From assembly GCF_023016805.1 (NCBI RefSeq), contig NZ_JALKCH010000013.1:1-64000 (forward strand): a stretch of DNA of 64,000 bases. Reading direction: 5' to 3'. A program made the position numbers and the translations under genes. The notes under the pieces are model-generated. The model saw only the letters and a list, made by a program, of their open reading frames with translations, ran no database searches and was not told the origin of the DNA. This document shows positions 1 through 9,453 of this stretch, piece by piece (within the stretch, counting starts at the first letter, position 1; each line of letters starts with the position of its first letter). The stretch is from Ancylobacter crimeensis (GTDB lineage Bacteria; Pseudomonadota; Alphaproteobacteria; Rhizobiales; Xanthobacteraceae).

Positions 1-451
1 CATGGCCTAATCGCCAAGGGGGGTGTTTCCTTGCGCACCCACACAAACAACGCGCGACACCAAACCAAAAACCGGAAGACCGGCCACCAGCCCCAACCTC
101 GCCTCCGGCACGGGAAGCCGGCTCAAAACCAGCCGCCGCCAACATGAAAAGATCCCGGCTACCCGCAAGGCAGGTCTTATCGTCCGTCGGCAAAAGATCG
201 ACAGCCCACGCAGATCGCCGATCATCTCCGAATGGCAGGCCTGCGGTCAGGCCGCATCCGCATCCGCTCGCGCTGTGCACATCGCGAGCGTGTGAAAGAT
301 GATCCACAACCCCGGGCCATCTTGCTGCGTGGCCGCTCGTCTTGCCCTATCCGGAAGGCGCGCGCGCACGTCCACCTCCGAGCCCGCGGGTGACATGGCC
401 GGCATCGGCGTTTATTCCTGAAAACCGGACCGCCCGACACGCTCTCACCGG
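1..451. other. Leading stretch with no supportable gene
   Basis: I see no gene here. Short open frames exist on both strands but none has a recognisable domain or a convincing ribosome binding site. The last part is presumably the leader of the MFS gene at 452. The window edge may cut away context to the left. Confidence 0.6.
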
Positions 452-1699
452 ATGGAGGTGGATGTGTACGCTCAGCTCGGCGCCATCATCGTCGCAACCA
501 GCCTGGTTCAACTCGCGAATGGATTCTTCACGACCGTCATCTCCCTCCAGCTCGCCCTGGGCAGCTTCAGCGCGACGTTCGAAGGGGTCATCCTCAGCGC
601 CTATTTCATCGGCTTCACCATCGGATCGGTGACCTGCGGCGGCATCATCCAGCGCATCGGCCACATCCGGAGCTATGCGGCCTTTGCCGGAATCGTGGTG
701 GCGTGTACAGCCGTCATGGCGCTGTGGGTGAACGATCTCGCCTGGGCGCTGCTGCGAGCGGCCATTGGATTCGGCTGCGTCGGCCTTTTCGTCACGACGG
801 AGAGCTGGCTCAATGCAAAAGCCGTGGCTTCGGCGCGGGGCAGGGTGTTTTCGACCTATATGGTCGGCACCTTCCTGGCTCTGGCGCTCGGCCAACTGCT
901 GGTCGGGCGCCTGTCGCTGGAAGGCGACACGCCATTCATCATCATCATGGGGCTGTTCGCCGGTGCGCTCGCCATCGTCAGCCTCACGCGGGCCGACGCC
1001 CCCATCATCACGCGCGAGGAACGCCTGCCTTACGGAACGGTGATGCGGGCCGCGCCTCTGGCGGTGCTCGGCGCCGGCATCGCCGGCATGATTGCGGCGA
1101 GTTTCTATGCGGTCGTCCCGATGTGGATGCTCGCCCGGCAGATCGACCAGCGGACGATCGGTCTCGTCATGTTGACTGCCGTTCTGGGCGGGCTGGCCTT
1201 TCAGATTCCGGTCGGCTGGCTGTCCGATCGCGTCGACCGTCGGCTTCTGCTCGCTATCCTAGCCGGGGGCTTCGCGGCGAGCGCCGTAGGCCTCGTCTTC
1301 GCGCCCCGCGCGCTCGAGGTGGTGCTGCCGCTCGCCTTCGTCTTCGGCGGACAGATGTCCACTCTCTACCCCGTCTGCGTCGCCCACGCGCTCGATCATA
1401 TGGCGCCCGGGCAAATGGTGTCGGTGAGCGGCCGTCTCATTCTGGTGAGCGGTGTCGGATCCACGATCGGCCCTTTTACGGCCACCTGGATCATGTCGCA
1501 TCTCGATTTGAACGGGGTGCTCTATTTCATGGCCGCGGCGGCTCTCATCGTCGTCTGCGCCGCGCTGCTTCTGGCGCTGCGGCGGAGCGAGGCACCGGTG
1601 ATCAGCGCCCCGGCCATCGTCATCGCCCCCCAGGCCGTTCAATTCGAACCCGGCGCGCCGGCCGCAGCTTCCATGGAACGCCGTAACCCGGCTGGTTGA
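452..1699 (+). CDS. MFS transporter (YcaD/UMF2-like)
   Basis: A 12-helix major facilitator superfamily permease of 415 residues, hydrophobic throughout. The conserved loop motif GWLSDRVDRR lies near residues 253-262, where the duplicated loop motif of the second half is expected. The N-terminal half has the pattern GSVTCGGIIQRIGHIR. The overall shape and length fit the YcaD/UMF2 group of small-molecule transporters; the substrate cannot be told. The start is uncertain: ATG 452 reads M-E-V-D-V-Y, but its own GGAGG sits inside that codon run and would serve an in-frame GTG at 464, giving a protein four residues shorter. The gene is alone, and the next genes downstream are on the minus strand. 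Regulation is not visible. Confidence 0.9.
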   Translation: MEVDVYAQLGAIIVATSLVQLANGFFTTVISLQLALGSFSATFEGVILSAYFIGFTIGSVTCGGIIQRIGHIRSYAAFAGIVVACTAVMALWVNDLAWALLRAAIGFGCVGLFVTTESWLNAKAVASARGRVFSTYMVGTFLALALGQLLVGRLSLEGDTPFIIIMGLFAGALAIVSLTRADAPIITREERLPYGTVMRAAPLAVLGAGIAGMIAASFYAVVPMWMLARQIDQRTIGLVMLTAVLGGLAFQIPVGWLSDRVDRRLLLAILAGGFAASAVGLVFAPRALEVVLPLAFVFGGQMSTLYPVCVAHALDHMAPGQMVSVSGRLILVSGVGSTIGPFTATWIMSHLDLNGVLYFMAAAALIVVCAALLLALRRSEAPVISAPAIVIAPQAVQFEPGAPAAASMERRNPAG

Positions 1700-1859
1700 C
1701 ACATGCCGGCGGACAAACCGTTGATCCGGACGATCTGCCGCGTGTGGACGAAAGGGGCAGCATTCCTGATCCGCGCGCTCCGACCGCGCTCCAACGCGCC
1801 AGCGGCCCGCTCCCGCCGCCATCGCTGACATTCCATTCGTCGGGCCGGTCTTCCTCGAC

Positions 1860-2015
1860 TCAGCAGCCAGCCTGCATCCGGTGGCGGCTGATGCGCGGGG
1901 AGGGGGTGGGCAGCGGGGAGGGGGCCGTCGTGATGCGCGCCTGCGGCTGGCTCACGAATTGCGGCTGTTCGATCGGCTGTTCCGGCGGCGGCGGTGTCTG
2001 TTGCTCGAGGTTCAT
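1860..2015 (-). CDS. Small Pro/Gln-rich hypothetical protein
   Basis: A 51-residue open frame beginning MNLEQQTPPPPEQPIEQP, with no domain, no signal peptide and no membrane segment. An AGGAG lies nine bases before the ATG, which is the reason to prefer this start over an in-frame TTG at 2045. The composition (Pro, Gln, Ser, Thr) suggests a disordered peptide and resembles the small proline-rich protein at 40732-40968 in style, though the two sequences are not the same. It is isolated between the MFS gene and the amine operon. It could be a spurious frame in GC-rich DNA. Confidence 0.4.
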   Translation of the reverse strand: MNLEQQTPPPPEQPIEQPQFVSQPQARITTAPSPLPTPSPRISRHRMQAGC

Positions 2016-2160
2016 GGCCTGTGGCTCCTGGGATCTCTCCTCCAAGCAACGATGCCATGCGGTTCTCGGTTCCCCTGGAGCCGCCGACGAATGGCGGATA
2101 GCGATCGGACGGCGCCCGTCGCCCCTTCATGCGCGAAGCAGCGCGGTCATGGCCGTCCCC

Positions 2161-2196
2161 AAAAGAAAGGCCCGCCCCGGGTGAGGGACGGGCCGG
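2161..2196 (-). terminator. Rho-independent terminator of the amine operon
   Basis: Read on the minus strand, a GC-rich stem (GGCCCGTCCC pairing with GGGGCGGGCC, nine of ten pairs) closes a six-base loop and is followed directly by TTTCTTTT. It sits about 80 bases after the stop of the aminotransferase gene, the last gene of the minus-strand operon. Confidence 0.8.
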
Positions 2197-2274
2197 CCAA
2201 GGCGGGATCGCCTCGGGAAACGGTGCCGGGGCTGGACCTATGTGTCCACCCCGGTTGCGCCGCAGCAGCGCGGA

Positions 2275-3654
2275 TCAGGCGTCCGGCATGCCGGCGGCGA
2301 TCCAGGCGGTGATGTCGTCGAGCGTCGCCTTGAAGCGGCGCAGCATCTCGTCGATCTCGGCCTCGGTGATGATCATGGGCGGGCAGAAGGCGATGGAATC
2401 GCCGATGCCGCGCACGATCAGGCCATGCTCATGCGCGTGATCGAAGAAGCGCAGGCCCACCTTGCCGAAGGGCTCGAACTTGGCCTTGGTCGCCTTGTCC
2501 GCCACCAGCTCGACGGCGGCGATGAGGCCGATGCCGCGGATCTCGCCGACATGGGGGTGATCGGCGAACTTCGCCAGACCGGCATGCATATAGGCGCCGA
2601 GTTCCTTGGAGCGGGCCACGAGGTCGCGCTCCTCGATGATGGCGAGGTTCTCCAGCGCCACCGCGGTCGAAACCGGATGGGCGCCGGTGGTGTAGCCGTG
2701 GCCGAACACACCGAGCTTCTCGGAGGCATCGGCCATCGCCTGGTAGATGAAGTCCTTCATCAGCACCGCGGCGAGCGGCTGGTAGGAGGAGGTGATCTGC
2801 TTGGAACAGACGAGAATGTCCGGCTCGATGCCGAGGGTCTCGCAGCCGAACATGGTACCGAGGCGGCCGAAGCCGTTGATGACCTCGTCGGCGACGACAA
2901 GCACGTCATATTTCCGGCAGATCTCCTGTACGCCGGCCCAATAGCCCTTCGGGGGAACGAGCACGCCGCCGGCGCCCATCACCGGCTCGCCGATGAAGGC
3001 GGCGACCGTCTCCGGCCCCTCGGCGAGGATGGTGTCCTCGAGCTCCTTCAGGAGCCGCTCGGTGAAGGCTTCTTCGGTCTCCCCCGGCAAGCCGGCGCGA
3101 TAGAAATGCGGGCGCGAGAGGTGGCGCACGAAGGGCAGCGGCAGGTCGAAGCCCTTCTGGTTGGTCTGCAGCCCGGTCAGCGAGCCGGCAGCCACCGTGA
3201 TTCCGTGATAGCCGCCGTCGCGGGCGAGGAACTTCTTCTTCTCCGGCCGGCCGATCGCGTTGTTGTAGTACCAGACGAACTTGACGACGCTGTCATTCGC
3301 CTCGGCGCCGGAATTGGTGAAGAACACATGCTCCAGCCCGGCCGGGGCCAGCTCGGTGAGCTTGGCCGCGAGCAGCGCGGAGGGGGCGTGCGCCTTCTGT
3401 GAGAACACATGGTAATAGGGCAGCTTCTCGAGCTGCTTCGTCGCCGCGTCGACGAGGCGCTGCTCGCCGAAGCCGAGGCCGACGCTCCACAGGCCGGCCA
3501 TCGCCTCGATATATTCGCGGCCCTCGTCGTCATAGACATAGATGCCCTGGCCGCGGTCGATGACGATCGGTCCCTGGCGCTCCAGCCGGCGCAGATTGGT
3601 GATCGGGTGGATGTGATGGGCGACGTCGAGGCTCTGTAGCGAATTGGTCAGCAT
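2275..3654 (-). CDS. Class III PLP-dependent aminotransferase (omega-amino acid/amine:pyruvate type)
   Basis: A 459-residue fold-type I aminotransferase of class III. It should move an amino group from a terminal amine (putrescine-, beta-alanine- or GABA-like) to pyruvate or another oxo acid, with PLP bound to Lys285 in the motif VCSKQITSSYQPL. The cofactor-ring aspartate is in the VVADEVINGFGR stretch just before it, and the glycine-rich EPVMGAGGVLVPP lies further upstream. The start chosen is ATG 3654 (MLTNSLQSLD), because the 35 residues ahead of it in the open frame are low-complexity and Arg/Pro-rich. It is the last gene of the operon potA-potH-potI-SBP-amidase-aminotransferase, so its amine substrate is probably the imported or amidase-released compound. 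The exact substrate is not readable from sequence. Confidence 0.93.
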   Translation of the reverse strand: MLTNSLQSLDVAHHIHPITNLRRLERQGPIVIDRGQGIYVYDDEGREYIEAMAGLWSVGLGFGEQRLVDAATKQLEKLPYYHVFSQKAHAPSALLAAKLTELAPAGLEHVFFTNSGAEANDSVVKFVWYYNNAIGRPEKKKFLARDGGYHGITVAAGSLTGLQTNQKGFDLPLPFVRHLSRPHFYRAGLPGETEEAFTERLLKELEDTILAEGPETVAAFIGEPVMGAGGVLVPPKGYWAGVQEICRKYDVLVVADEVINGFGRLGTMFGCETLGIEPDILVCSKQITSSYQPLAAVLMKDFIYQAMADASEKLGVFGHGYTTGAHPVSTAVALENLAIIEERDLVARSKELGAYMHAGLAKFADHPHVGEIRGIGLIAAVELVADKATKAKFEPFGKVGLRFFDHAHEHGLIVRGIGDSIAFCPPMIITEAEIDEMLRRFKATLDDITAWIAAGMPDA

Positions 3655-3832
3655 CGGAGGACTGTCTTCCGGCGGTTGGGGGAAAGGGTCCCGGCGGCGT
3701 GTGCCGTCGGGCTCAGGGCGGAATGTGGCGCCGCGCGCGGGCGGCGTTGCGGGCCGCAAGTTCCGCTCACACTAGCGGCAGAATGGTCTCATGCCCAGCA
3801 ATCGGGCATGGCAAATCGTTCTCCTTCCGGCA

Positions 3833-5242
3833 TCACAGCCCAGGCGGGCGGCGTTGCGGCCATTGCGTCGCTTCGTGGTAGCGCGCGCCGATCGCCAATA
3901 TGTCGGCATCCGCGCCGCTGCGGCCGAAGATCTGCATCCCGGTCGGCAAGCCGGCCTCACTGAAGCCGCAGGGCACGGCGAGCGAGGGCAGGCCGATCAG
4001 GCTGACCGGCACCACGACCTCCATCCAGCGGTGATAGGTGTCCATCGCCCTGCCGTTGATCGTCTCCGGCCATCGCCACTCGACGGGGAAGGGCCAGACC
4101 TGCGCGGCCGGCATCACAAGCGCGTCGAAGCGCTCGAACAGCCGGGCGGCGGCGGCGAACCAGCGGGAACGGGTGAGGCTCGCGCGGTAGACCTGTTCGG
4201 CGGTGACGGTACGGCCGAAGCTGATTTCCCATTGCGTTTCGGGTTTCAGCAAGGCGCGTCTGGCCTCGTCGTCATAGAGCGCGCCCTTGGAGCCGGCATT
4301 GAGGAAGCCGCGCAGATGGATCCAGGCGTCCCAGAGTTCGTCCGCGGGGAAGGGCGGGGCCAGCGGCTCGACCGCCGCGCCGAGATCCTCCAGCACCGCC
4401 AGCCCGGCCTCGCAGCGAGCGAGAATGCCGGGCTCGCAGGGATAGGCGCCGCCCCAGTCGCCGAGCCAGCCGATGCGCTTGCCGCGCAGATCGGCGGACA
4501 GGCGCGCGCTGAAGGGTTCGCCGGCGCGGCCGAAGGGCACGTGCGGGTTCTCGCCGGAGAGCGTTTCCAGAAGGCGCGCGAGGTCGTCCACCGTGCGGGC
4601 CATGGGGCCGTCGGTCGCCAGCGTTGCGGAGAAGGTGTCGCCGTCGGCATCGCCGGGCACGAGGCCATAGGTCGGGCGGAAGCCGTAGATGTTGCAGAAG
4701 GCGGCCGGGTTGCGCAGGCTGCCCATCATGTCGGAGCCGTCGGCCACCGGCACCAGACGCGCCGCCAGCGCCGCCGCCGCGCCGCCGGACGAGCCTCCGG
4801 CCGAGCGCGCGGGATCGTAGGGATTGCGCGTCGCGCCGAACACCGGGTTGAAGCTGTGGCTGCCATGACCCCATTCCGGGGTGTTGGTCTTGCCGGTGAA
4901 GATCGCGCCGGCGGCGCGCAGGCGGGCGGCGAGCAGGTCGTCGGCCTCGGGCACGAAGTCGCGATGCAGCGGCGAGCCATAGGTCGTGGCGAGGCCGCGA
5001 ACGGCAACGAGATCCTTTACCGCGAAGGGAATGCCATGCAGCCAGCCGGAGGGCGCGGCCTCGTCGGCGGCGCGGGCCTCGTCCATCAGGGCGTCGGGGT
5101 CGCGCGGGGAGACAATGGCGTTGATCGCCGGGTTCACCGCCTCCAGCCGGGCGAGATAAGCGGCCATCACCTCGGAGGGCTTCACCTCGCGCGCGGCGAT
5201 GCGGCGGGAGAGCGCGCCGGCGTCGAGATCCATCAGGTGCAT
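3833..5242 (-). CDS. Amidase signature family hydrolase
   Basis: A 469-residue amidase of the Ser-cisSer-Lys type. The catalytic Lys is in the IPFAVKDLVAV segment near residue 77. The Gly/Ser-rich signature [20 protein letters not shown] follows, and GSDMMGSLRNPAAFCNIYG carries the nucleophilic Ser. It hydrolyses an amide in the cytoplasm. Its position between a polyamine-type solute-binding protein and a class III aminotransferase suggests that it releases an amine from an imported acyl amide, or removes the amide from a product of amine catabolism. The two other amidase relatives in this window, at 9454 and 11380, are separate genes. Substrate unknown. Confidence 0.92.
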   Translation of the reverse strand: MHLMDLDAGALSRRIAAREVKPSEVMAAYLARLEAVNPAINAIVSPRDPDALMDEARAADEAAPSGWLHGIPFAVKDLVAVRGLATTYGSPLHRDFVPEADDLLAARLRAAGAIFTGKTNTPEWGHGSHSFNPVFGATRNPYDPARSAGGSSGGAAAALAARLVPVADGSDMMGSLRNPAAFCNIYGFRPTYGLVPGDADGDTFSATLATDGPMARTVDDLARLLETLSGENPHVPFGRAGEPFSARLSADLRGKRIGWLGDWGGAYPCEPGILARCEAGLAVLEDLGAAVEPLAPPFPADELWDAWIHLRGFLNAGSKGALYDDEARRALLKPETQWEISFGRTVTAEQVYRASLTRSRWFAAAARLFERFDALVMPAAQVWPFPVEWRWPETINGRAMDTYHRWMEVVVPVSLIGLPSLAVPCGFSEAGLPTGMQIFGRSGADADILAIGARYHEATQWPQRRPPGL

Positions 5243-5259
5243 GGGCGCGTCCGTGAACT

Positions 5260-5343
5260 GGGCAGGTCCGTCAGTCGGGCAGGTCCGTCAGTCGGGCAGG
5301 TCTGCCAGCCGGCAGGGGCAGCCGGCCGCGCACGGCCGGCTGC
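5260..5343. repeat. 17-bp tandem repeat followed by an 11-bp-stem hairpin
   Basis: Three head-to-tail 17-base units occupy 5260-5310 (GGGCAGGTCCGTCAGTC, an identical copy, and a third with four changes). They are followed at 5318-5343 by a perfect 11-bp inverted repeat, GCAGCCGGCCG / CGGCCGGCTGC, with loop CGCA. The pair lies in the gap between the solute-binding protein and amidase genes. The hairpin has no T-run and may stabilise the abundant binding-protein message rather than terminate it. Confidence 0.7.
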
Positions 5344-5382
5344 GGAGGGTCGGGCGGCCGGGAGCGTGCCCGGCCGCGCGCA

Positions 5383-6417
5383 TCACTTGTTCACATCGGT
5401 CCAGATGCGGGCATAGAGCTGGGAGACCTCGGGCGAGCAGGCCTTCAGGAACTCGCCGGCCTTCTCATACTGCGCGGGAATCACCAGTTCCGGCGCATCC
5501 TTCATCTCCGGCGGCAGGAAGGCGGCCGAGCCCTTGATGCCGTTCGCATATTTCGCGAAGGCGGAGATCAGCGCGGCGTTCTCCGGCTCCATGATGAAGT
5601 TCAGGAACTTCTTGGCGTTCTCGACATTCTTGGCGTCCTTCAGGATCGTCGCGCTGTCCATGAAGATCGGGTAGCCTTCCTTCGGATAGCCGAAGGCGAC
5701 GTCGGGGTTCTTGAGCCGGGCGCGCATGATCGCGCCGTTCCAGTAATACACCGCGGCATAGTCGCCGGAGGGCAGCTTCTCGGTCACGCTGTAATCCATG
5801 GCCAGCCATTTCGGCTTGGCCTCGATCAGCTTGTCGCGCACCTTCTTGAGCAGGACCTTGTCGTCCGTGCACCATTCGCCGCCCAGATATTTGATGGCGG
5901 CGAACAGGACGTCGTTCATTTCCGGCTCGACATTGATCTTGCCGACCAGCTCCTTGGGCGGATCGAGGAAGATGGCGGCGGTGTTGATGTCGCCGCTATA
6001 CATCTTCTTGTTGATGCCGATGCCGGAGAAGCCCCACTGCCACGGCACGCTGTAGTGCCGGCCAGGATCCCACGGCACGTTCACCCAGCGCTCGTCGACA
6101 TTCTTGAAGTTCTCCATCTGGTCGGGGCGCGATTCCAGCAGCAGCCCTTCCTTGATCCAGATCGGAATATAGTTCGCCGAGGGCACCACGATGTCGAAGC
6201 CATGACCGCCGGCGCGGATCTTGGCGAGCGCGGTGTCGTTGGAATCGTAGTCGGTGACCGTGACCTTGACGTCGTATTTCTGCTCGAACTTCTTGATCAT
6301 TTCGGGGCTGGTATAGTCACCCCAGTTGTAGATGTTGAGCGCGCCCTCGGCCGCGGCGGTGCCGACCGACCCCAGGATCGCGAGAGCCGCAGCGGCGGCC
6401 TTCATCTTCCACGTCAC
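5383..6417 (-). CDS. Polyamine-type ABC transporter solute-binding protein (PotD/PotF family)
   Basis: A 344-residue periplasmic binding protein with a clear signal peptide (about residues 1-23, ending in TAAA before EGALNIYNWGDYTSPE). The opening NIYNWGDYTSPEMIKKFEQK is typical of the spermidine/putrescine binding family, as are the WGFSGIGINKKMY and DVLFAAIKYLGG segments. It would capture a polyamine or similar cation for the permease pair encoded immediately upstream. The operon order is ATPase, permease, permease, binding protein. The specific ligand (putrescine, spermidine, or a modified amine) cannot be decided. Confidence 0.93.
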   Translation of the reverse strand: MTWKMKAAAAALAILGSVGTAAAEGALNIYNWGDYTSPEMIKKFEQKYDVKVTVTDYDSNDTALAKIRAGGHGFDIVVPSANYIPIWIKEGLLLESRPDQMENFKNVDERWVNVPWDPGRHYSVPWQWGFSGIGINKKMYSGDINTAAIFLDPPKELVGKINVEPEMNDVLFAAIKYLGGEWCTDDKVLLKKVRDKLIEAKPKWLAMDYSVTEKLPSGDYAAVYYWNGAIMRARLKNPDVAFGYPKEGYPIFMDSATILKDAKNVENAKKFLNFIMEPENAALISAFAKYANGIKGSAAFLPPEMKDAPELVIPAQYEKAGEFLKACSPEVSQLYARIWTDVNK

Positions 6418-6472
6418 GTTCCGTCTCCGTCTGGTTTTATGGTTTGAGCGGATCTGATGGGCAGCCCGCGGT

Positions 6473-7273
6473 TCAGGCCTTCTTGCGGTTGATGAAGAAG
6501 AAGACCGTCACCAGCAGGATCGACAGGGCCAGGAATGCGGTCGCAATGGCATTCACCTCCGGCGTCACGGTACGCCGGATCTGGCCGAGCATGTAGGTGG
6601 GAAGGGTGTCCTGACCGCCGGACTTGACGAATTCGGTGATCACGACATCGTCGAGCGAGATCACGAAGGCCAGCATGAAGCCGGCGATGATGCCGGGCCG
6701 CAGCAGCGGCAGCGTCACCCGTCGGAAGGCCTGCCAGGGCGTGGCGTAGAGGTCGGCCGCGGCCCGCTCCAGAGAGGCGTCCATGCTCTCAAGCCGCGCC
6801 CGGATCGGCAGATAGGCGAAGGGGATGCAGAACGCGGTGTGGGCGAGGATGAGATAGCCGAGGCCGGAATAGCCGGTCCATACCTTCACCCGCGAGAACA
6901 CGATGAGCAGCGCCACCGCGGTGACGATTTCCGGCACCATCAGCGGCGTGTTGATGAAGGCGTATTTGAAGGCGAGGCCGCGATAGGGCGCGACACGCGT
7001 GGTCGCGATCGCCGCCATGGTGGCGGCGATGGTCGCAACGCCGGCGGCCCAGATGGCGACGATGAAGGAGCGCAGCGCCGCATCCTGCACCGCATCGTTC
7101 TGCGAAGCCGCCACGAACCAGCGCAGCGACAGGCCGCCCCACACGGTGAGGGATTCGCTGCCGTTGAAGGCGTAGACGACCAGCGCAAGGATCGGCAGAT
7201 AGAGAAGCGCGAAGGTGAAGATCGCGATGGTGCCGAAACCCGGCTGGGAGCGGACGTCGAAGCGATTAGCCAT
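6473..7273 (-). CDS. ABC transporter permease (PotC/PotI type)
   Basis: A 266-residue inner-membrane permease with about six membrane spans. The EAA loop that contacts the ATPase is visible in the stretch LERAAADLYATPWQAFRRVT. It forms the second half of the channel with the product of 7266-8186. The ATG at 7273 overlaps the stop of the preceding permease gene by eight bases (ATGGCTAA), so translation is probably coupled; this is why the longer open frame with MCATPRAPEAA was not used. Family membership is certain at the level of polyamine-type permease. Confidence 0.92.
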   Translation of the reverse strand: MANRFDVRSQPGFGTIAIFTFALLYLPILALVVYAFNGSESLTVWGGLSLRWFVAASQNDAVQDAALRSFIVAIWAAGVATIAATMAAIATTRVAPYRGLAFKYAFINTPLMVPEIVTAVALLIVFSRVKVWTGYSGLGYLILAHTAFCIPFAYLPIRARLESMDASLERAAADLYATPWQAFRRVTLPLLRPGIIAGFMLAFVISLDDVVITEFVKSGGQDTLPTYMLGQIRRTVTPEVNAIATAFLALSILLVTVFFFINRKKA

Positions 7274-8186
7274 GGCCGCCTCCGGCGCGCGCGGCGTTGC
7301 GCACATAGAACAGCAGGGCGATCATCACCACCGCCATGAGGGTGATCGACATCGCCGCGCCGAGCGGCCAGTTGCGGCCCGCCCCGAACTGCAGCTCGAT
7401 CAGGTTGCCGAGCATCATGGTCTTGCCGCCGCCGAGCACGCGGGGAATGACATAGGCGCCGAGCGAGGGAATGAAGACGAGGATGGAGCCGGCCACGATG
7501 CCCGGCTTCACCAGCGGGATGATGACCCGCCGCAGCACCGCGAGCCGCCCGGCATAAAGATCGTAGCCGGCCTCGACGAGCCGGAAATCCAGCTTCTCCA
7601 TGCTGGCATAGAGCGGCAGCACCATCAGCGGCAGATAGACATAGACCATGCCGAACAGCACCGCCCAGTCGGTATACATGATCGGCAGCGGCTCGTTGAT
7701 GACGCGCAGCCACATCAGCAGGCTGTTCAGTATGCCCTCGTTGCGGATCACCTGCTGCATCGCGAAGGTGCGGATGAGCAGGTTGGTCCAGAACGGGATG
7801 GTGACCAGGAACACCCACATCTCGCGGGTTTCGCGCGGCCGGGTGGCGATGAAATAGGCGGTCGGGAAGCCGAGGATCAGCGTCGCCGCCGTGGTGATCG
7901 CCGAAAGGCTCAGCGAGCGCCACATGATGATGAGGTTGGCGTCGGCCAGCGACAGCGTGTCGTCGAAGATGTCGCGCTGGAGCAGGACCGAGAACCAGCC
8001 GTCCAGCGAGAAGATCGGCTTCACGTCGCCATAGTCGCCCTTCGTCATGAAGGAATAGGCCAGCATCACGAAAAGCGGGCCGATGGCGGCGACGAAGATG
8101 ATGACCAGAGCGGGGGCGGAGAGCAGCCACCGGCGGCGGGTGGTCTCGCTCTCGGCGCGTCGTGCGGCGTCGGCTGCGCTGCCCAT
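7266..8186 (-). CDS. ABC transporter permease (PotB/PotH type)
   Basis: A 306-residue permease with an N-terminal cytoplasmic stretch, a first span at about residues 25-45 and five more spans. The EAA-loop region is LVEAGYDLYAGRLAVLRRVI. It pairs with the 6473-7273 product. The open frame continues upstream without a stop far into potA, but ATG 8186 lies two bases after the potA stop and gives the usual family length, so it is taken as the start. Confidence 0.92.
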   Translation of the reverse strand: MGSAADAARRAESETTRRRWLLSAPALVIIFVAAIGPLFVMLAYSFMTKGDYGDVKPIFSLDGWFSVLLQRDIFDDTLSLADANLIIMWRSLSLSAITTAATLILGFPTAYFIATRPRETREMWVFLVTIPFWTNLLIRTFAMQQVIRNEGILNSLLMWLRVINEPLPIMYTDWAVLFGMVYVYLPLMVLPLYASMEKLDFRLVEAGYDLYAGRLAVLRRVIIPLVKPGIVAGSILVFIPSLGAYVIPRVLGGGKTMMLGNLIELQFGAGRNWPLGAAMSITLMAVVMIALLFYVRNAARAGGGHG

Positions 8187-8188
8187 GG

Positions 8189-9304
8189 TCAGTCCCTCAG
8201 CACCTGGGCGGCGTCGGCTGCGATCTCGATGCCCGCGGCGTCGCCGACCTGGAAGCCGGCGACGCCATTGCGGCTGTTCTGCTGGCGCACGATGAAGGTG
8301 CCCCCGCCGGCGAGCGCGACATGGATGTGGGTGTCGGTGCCGAAATAGACGACGTTCTCCACCCGGCCGGAGACCTGTCCGCCCTCGCGCACCGCGCGGG
8401 CATGCTCGGGCCGCACCACGATGGTCACGCTCTCGCGCGGCACCAGCCCTTCGGCGACGGTGGCGGGGATCTCGGCGCCCGAGGCGAGCTTCACCCGCGC
8501 GACGCCGGAGGACAGGCTCAGCAGGGTGGCGGGCAGGAAATTGCTCTCGCCGATGAAGTCGGCGACGAAGCGGTCGGCCGGCTTGTCGTAGATGTCCGTC
8601 GGCGCCCCGATCTGCAGCACGCGGCCCTTGGACATGACCGCGATGCGGTCCGACATGGTGAGCGCCTCTTCCTGGTCGTGGGTCACGAACACGAAGGTGA
8701 TGCCGGTCTCGTGCTGCATACGCTTCAATTCGATCTGCATCTCCTTGCGCAGCTTGTAGTCGAGCGCGGAGAGCGGTTCGTCGAGCAGCAGCACCTTCGG
8801 GCTCGGCGCCAGCGCGCGTGCAAGCGCGACGCGCTGGCCCTGGCCGCCGGAGATCTGGTCGGTGCGGCGCTGGGCCAGTTCCTCCATGCGCACCAGCTTC
8901 AGCATGGCGGCGACCCGGCTGGCGATCTCCGCCTTGGGCCGCCCCAGCATCTGAAGTCCGAAGGCGACATTCTCCCACACGGTGAGGTGGGGGAACAGCG
9001 CGTAGCTCTGGAACACGGTGTTGATGGGCCGCTTGAAGGGCGGCAGGCCGGCGATATCCTCGCCGTTCAGCAGGATCGCGCCCTCGGTGGGGAACTCGAA
9101 GCCGGCGATCATGCGCAGCAGGGTGGTCTTGCCGCAGCCGGAAGGCCCCAGCAGCGTGAAGAACTCGTTCTCGCGGATCGCCACCGACACATTGTCGAGT
9201 GCCCGGAGCGAGCCCGCCCCCTGGCCGAACTCCTTGACGATCCCCCGAGCCTCGATTGCAACGCGCTTGCCCTGTGGCACGGCAGGCTCCGGCATACTGT
9301 GCAT
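8189..9304 (-). CDS. ABC transporter ATP-binding protein (PotA/PotG type)
   Basis: About 371 residues. It has a Walker A ([11 protein letters not shown]), a signature of the form [17 protein letters not shown], a Walker B ending in [11 protein letters not shown], and a C-terminal TOBE regulatory domain (last ~100 residues, beginning near [10 protein letters not shown]). It energises uptake through the two permeases. It heads the operon. The start is ambiguous: ATG 9304 and ATG 9295 are only nine bases apart, and neither has a strong ribosome binding site. The gene is divergent from the amidohydrolase at 9454, so the 149-base gap holds both promoters. Confidence 0.92.
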   Translation of the reverse strand: MHSMPEPAVPQGKRVAIEARGIVKEFGQGAGSLRALDNVSVAIRENEFFTLLGPSGCGKTTLLRMIAGFEFPTEGAILLNGEDIAGLPPFKRPINTVFQSYALFPHLTVWENVAFGLQMLGRPKAEIASRVAAMLKLVRMEELAQRRTDQISGGQGQRVALARALAPSPKVLLLDEPLSALDYKLRKEMQIELKRMQHETGITFVFVTHDQEEALTMSDRIAVMSKGRVLQIGAPTDIYDKPADRFVADFIGESNFLPATLLSLSSGVARVKLASGAEIPATVAEGLVPRESVTIVVRPEHARAVREGGQVSGRVENVVYFGTDTHIHVALAGGGTFIVRQQNSRNGVAGFQVGDAAGIEIAADAAQVLRD

Positions 9305-9421
9305 CCGTCTCGTCTTCTGGCGGCCGATGGAGGCGAGGGAAGGGGCTCGCATCCGGATTGTTGTTGGGAAGCCTATGTGAGCGCTTGGCGGTCGGCAAGG
9401 CGGCTCGTTATGAATGTGATC

Positions 9422-9451
9422 AAATTTTGGGACGGACTAAAATTTGGGGAC
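9422..9451. promoter_or_regulatory. Direct repeat just before the amidohydrolase gene (candidate operator)
   Basis: Two near-identical 12-base units, AAATTTTGGGAC at 9422-9433 and AAATTTGGGGAC at 9440-9451, differ at one base and are spaced 18 bases start to start. They stand out as AT-rich in a GC-rich region. The second copy doubles as the ribosome binding site (GGGGA) of the gene at 9454. They could be a regulator site for the divergent pair, but no regulator gene is adjacent. Confidence 0.4.
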
Positions 9452-9453
9452 AA

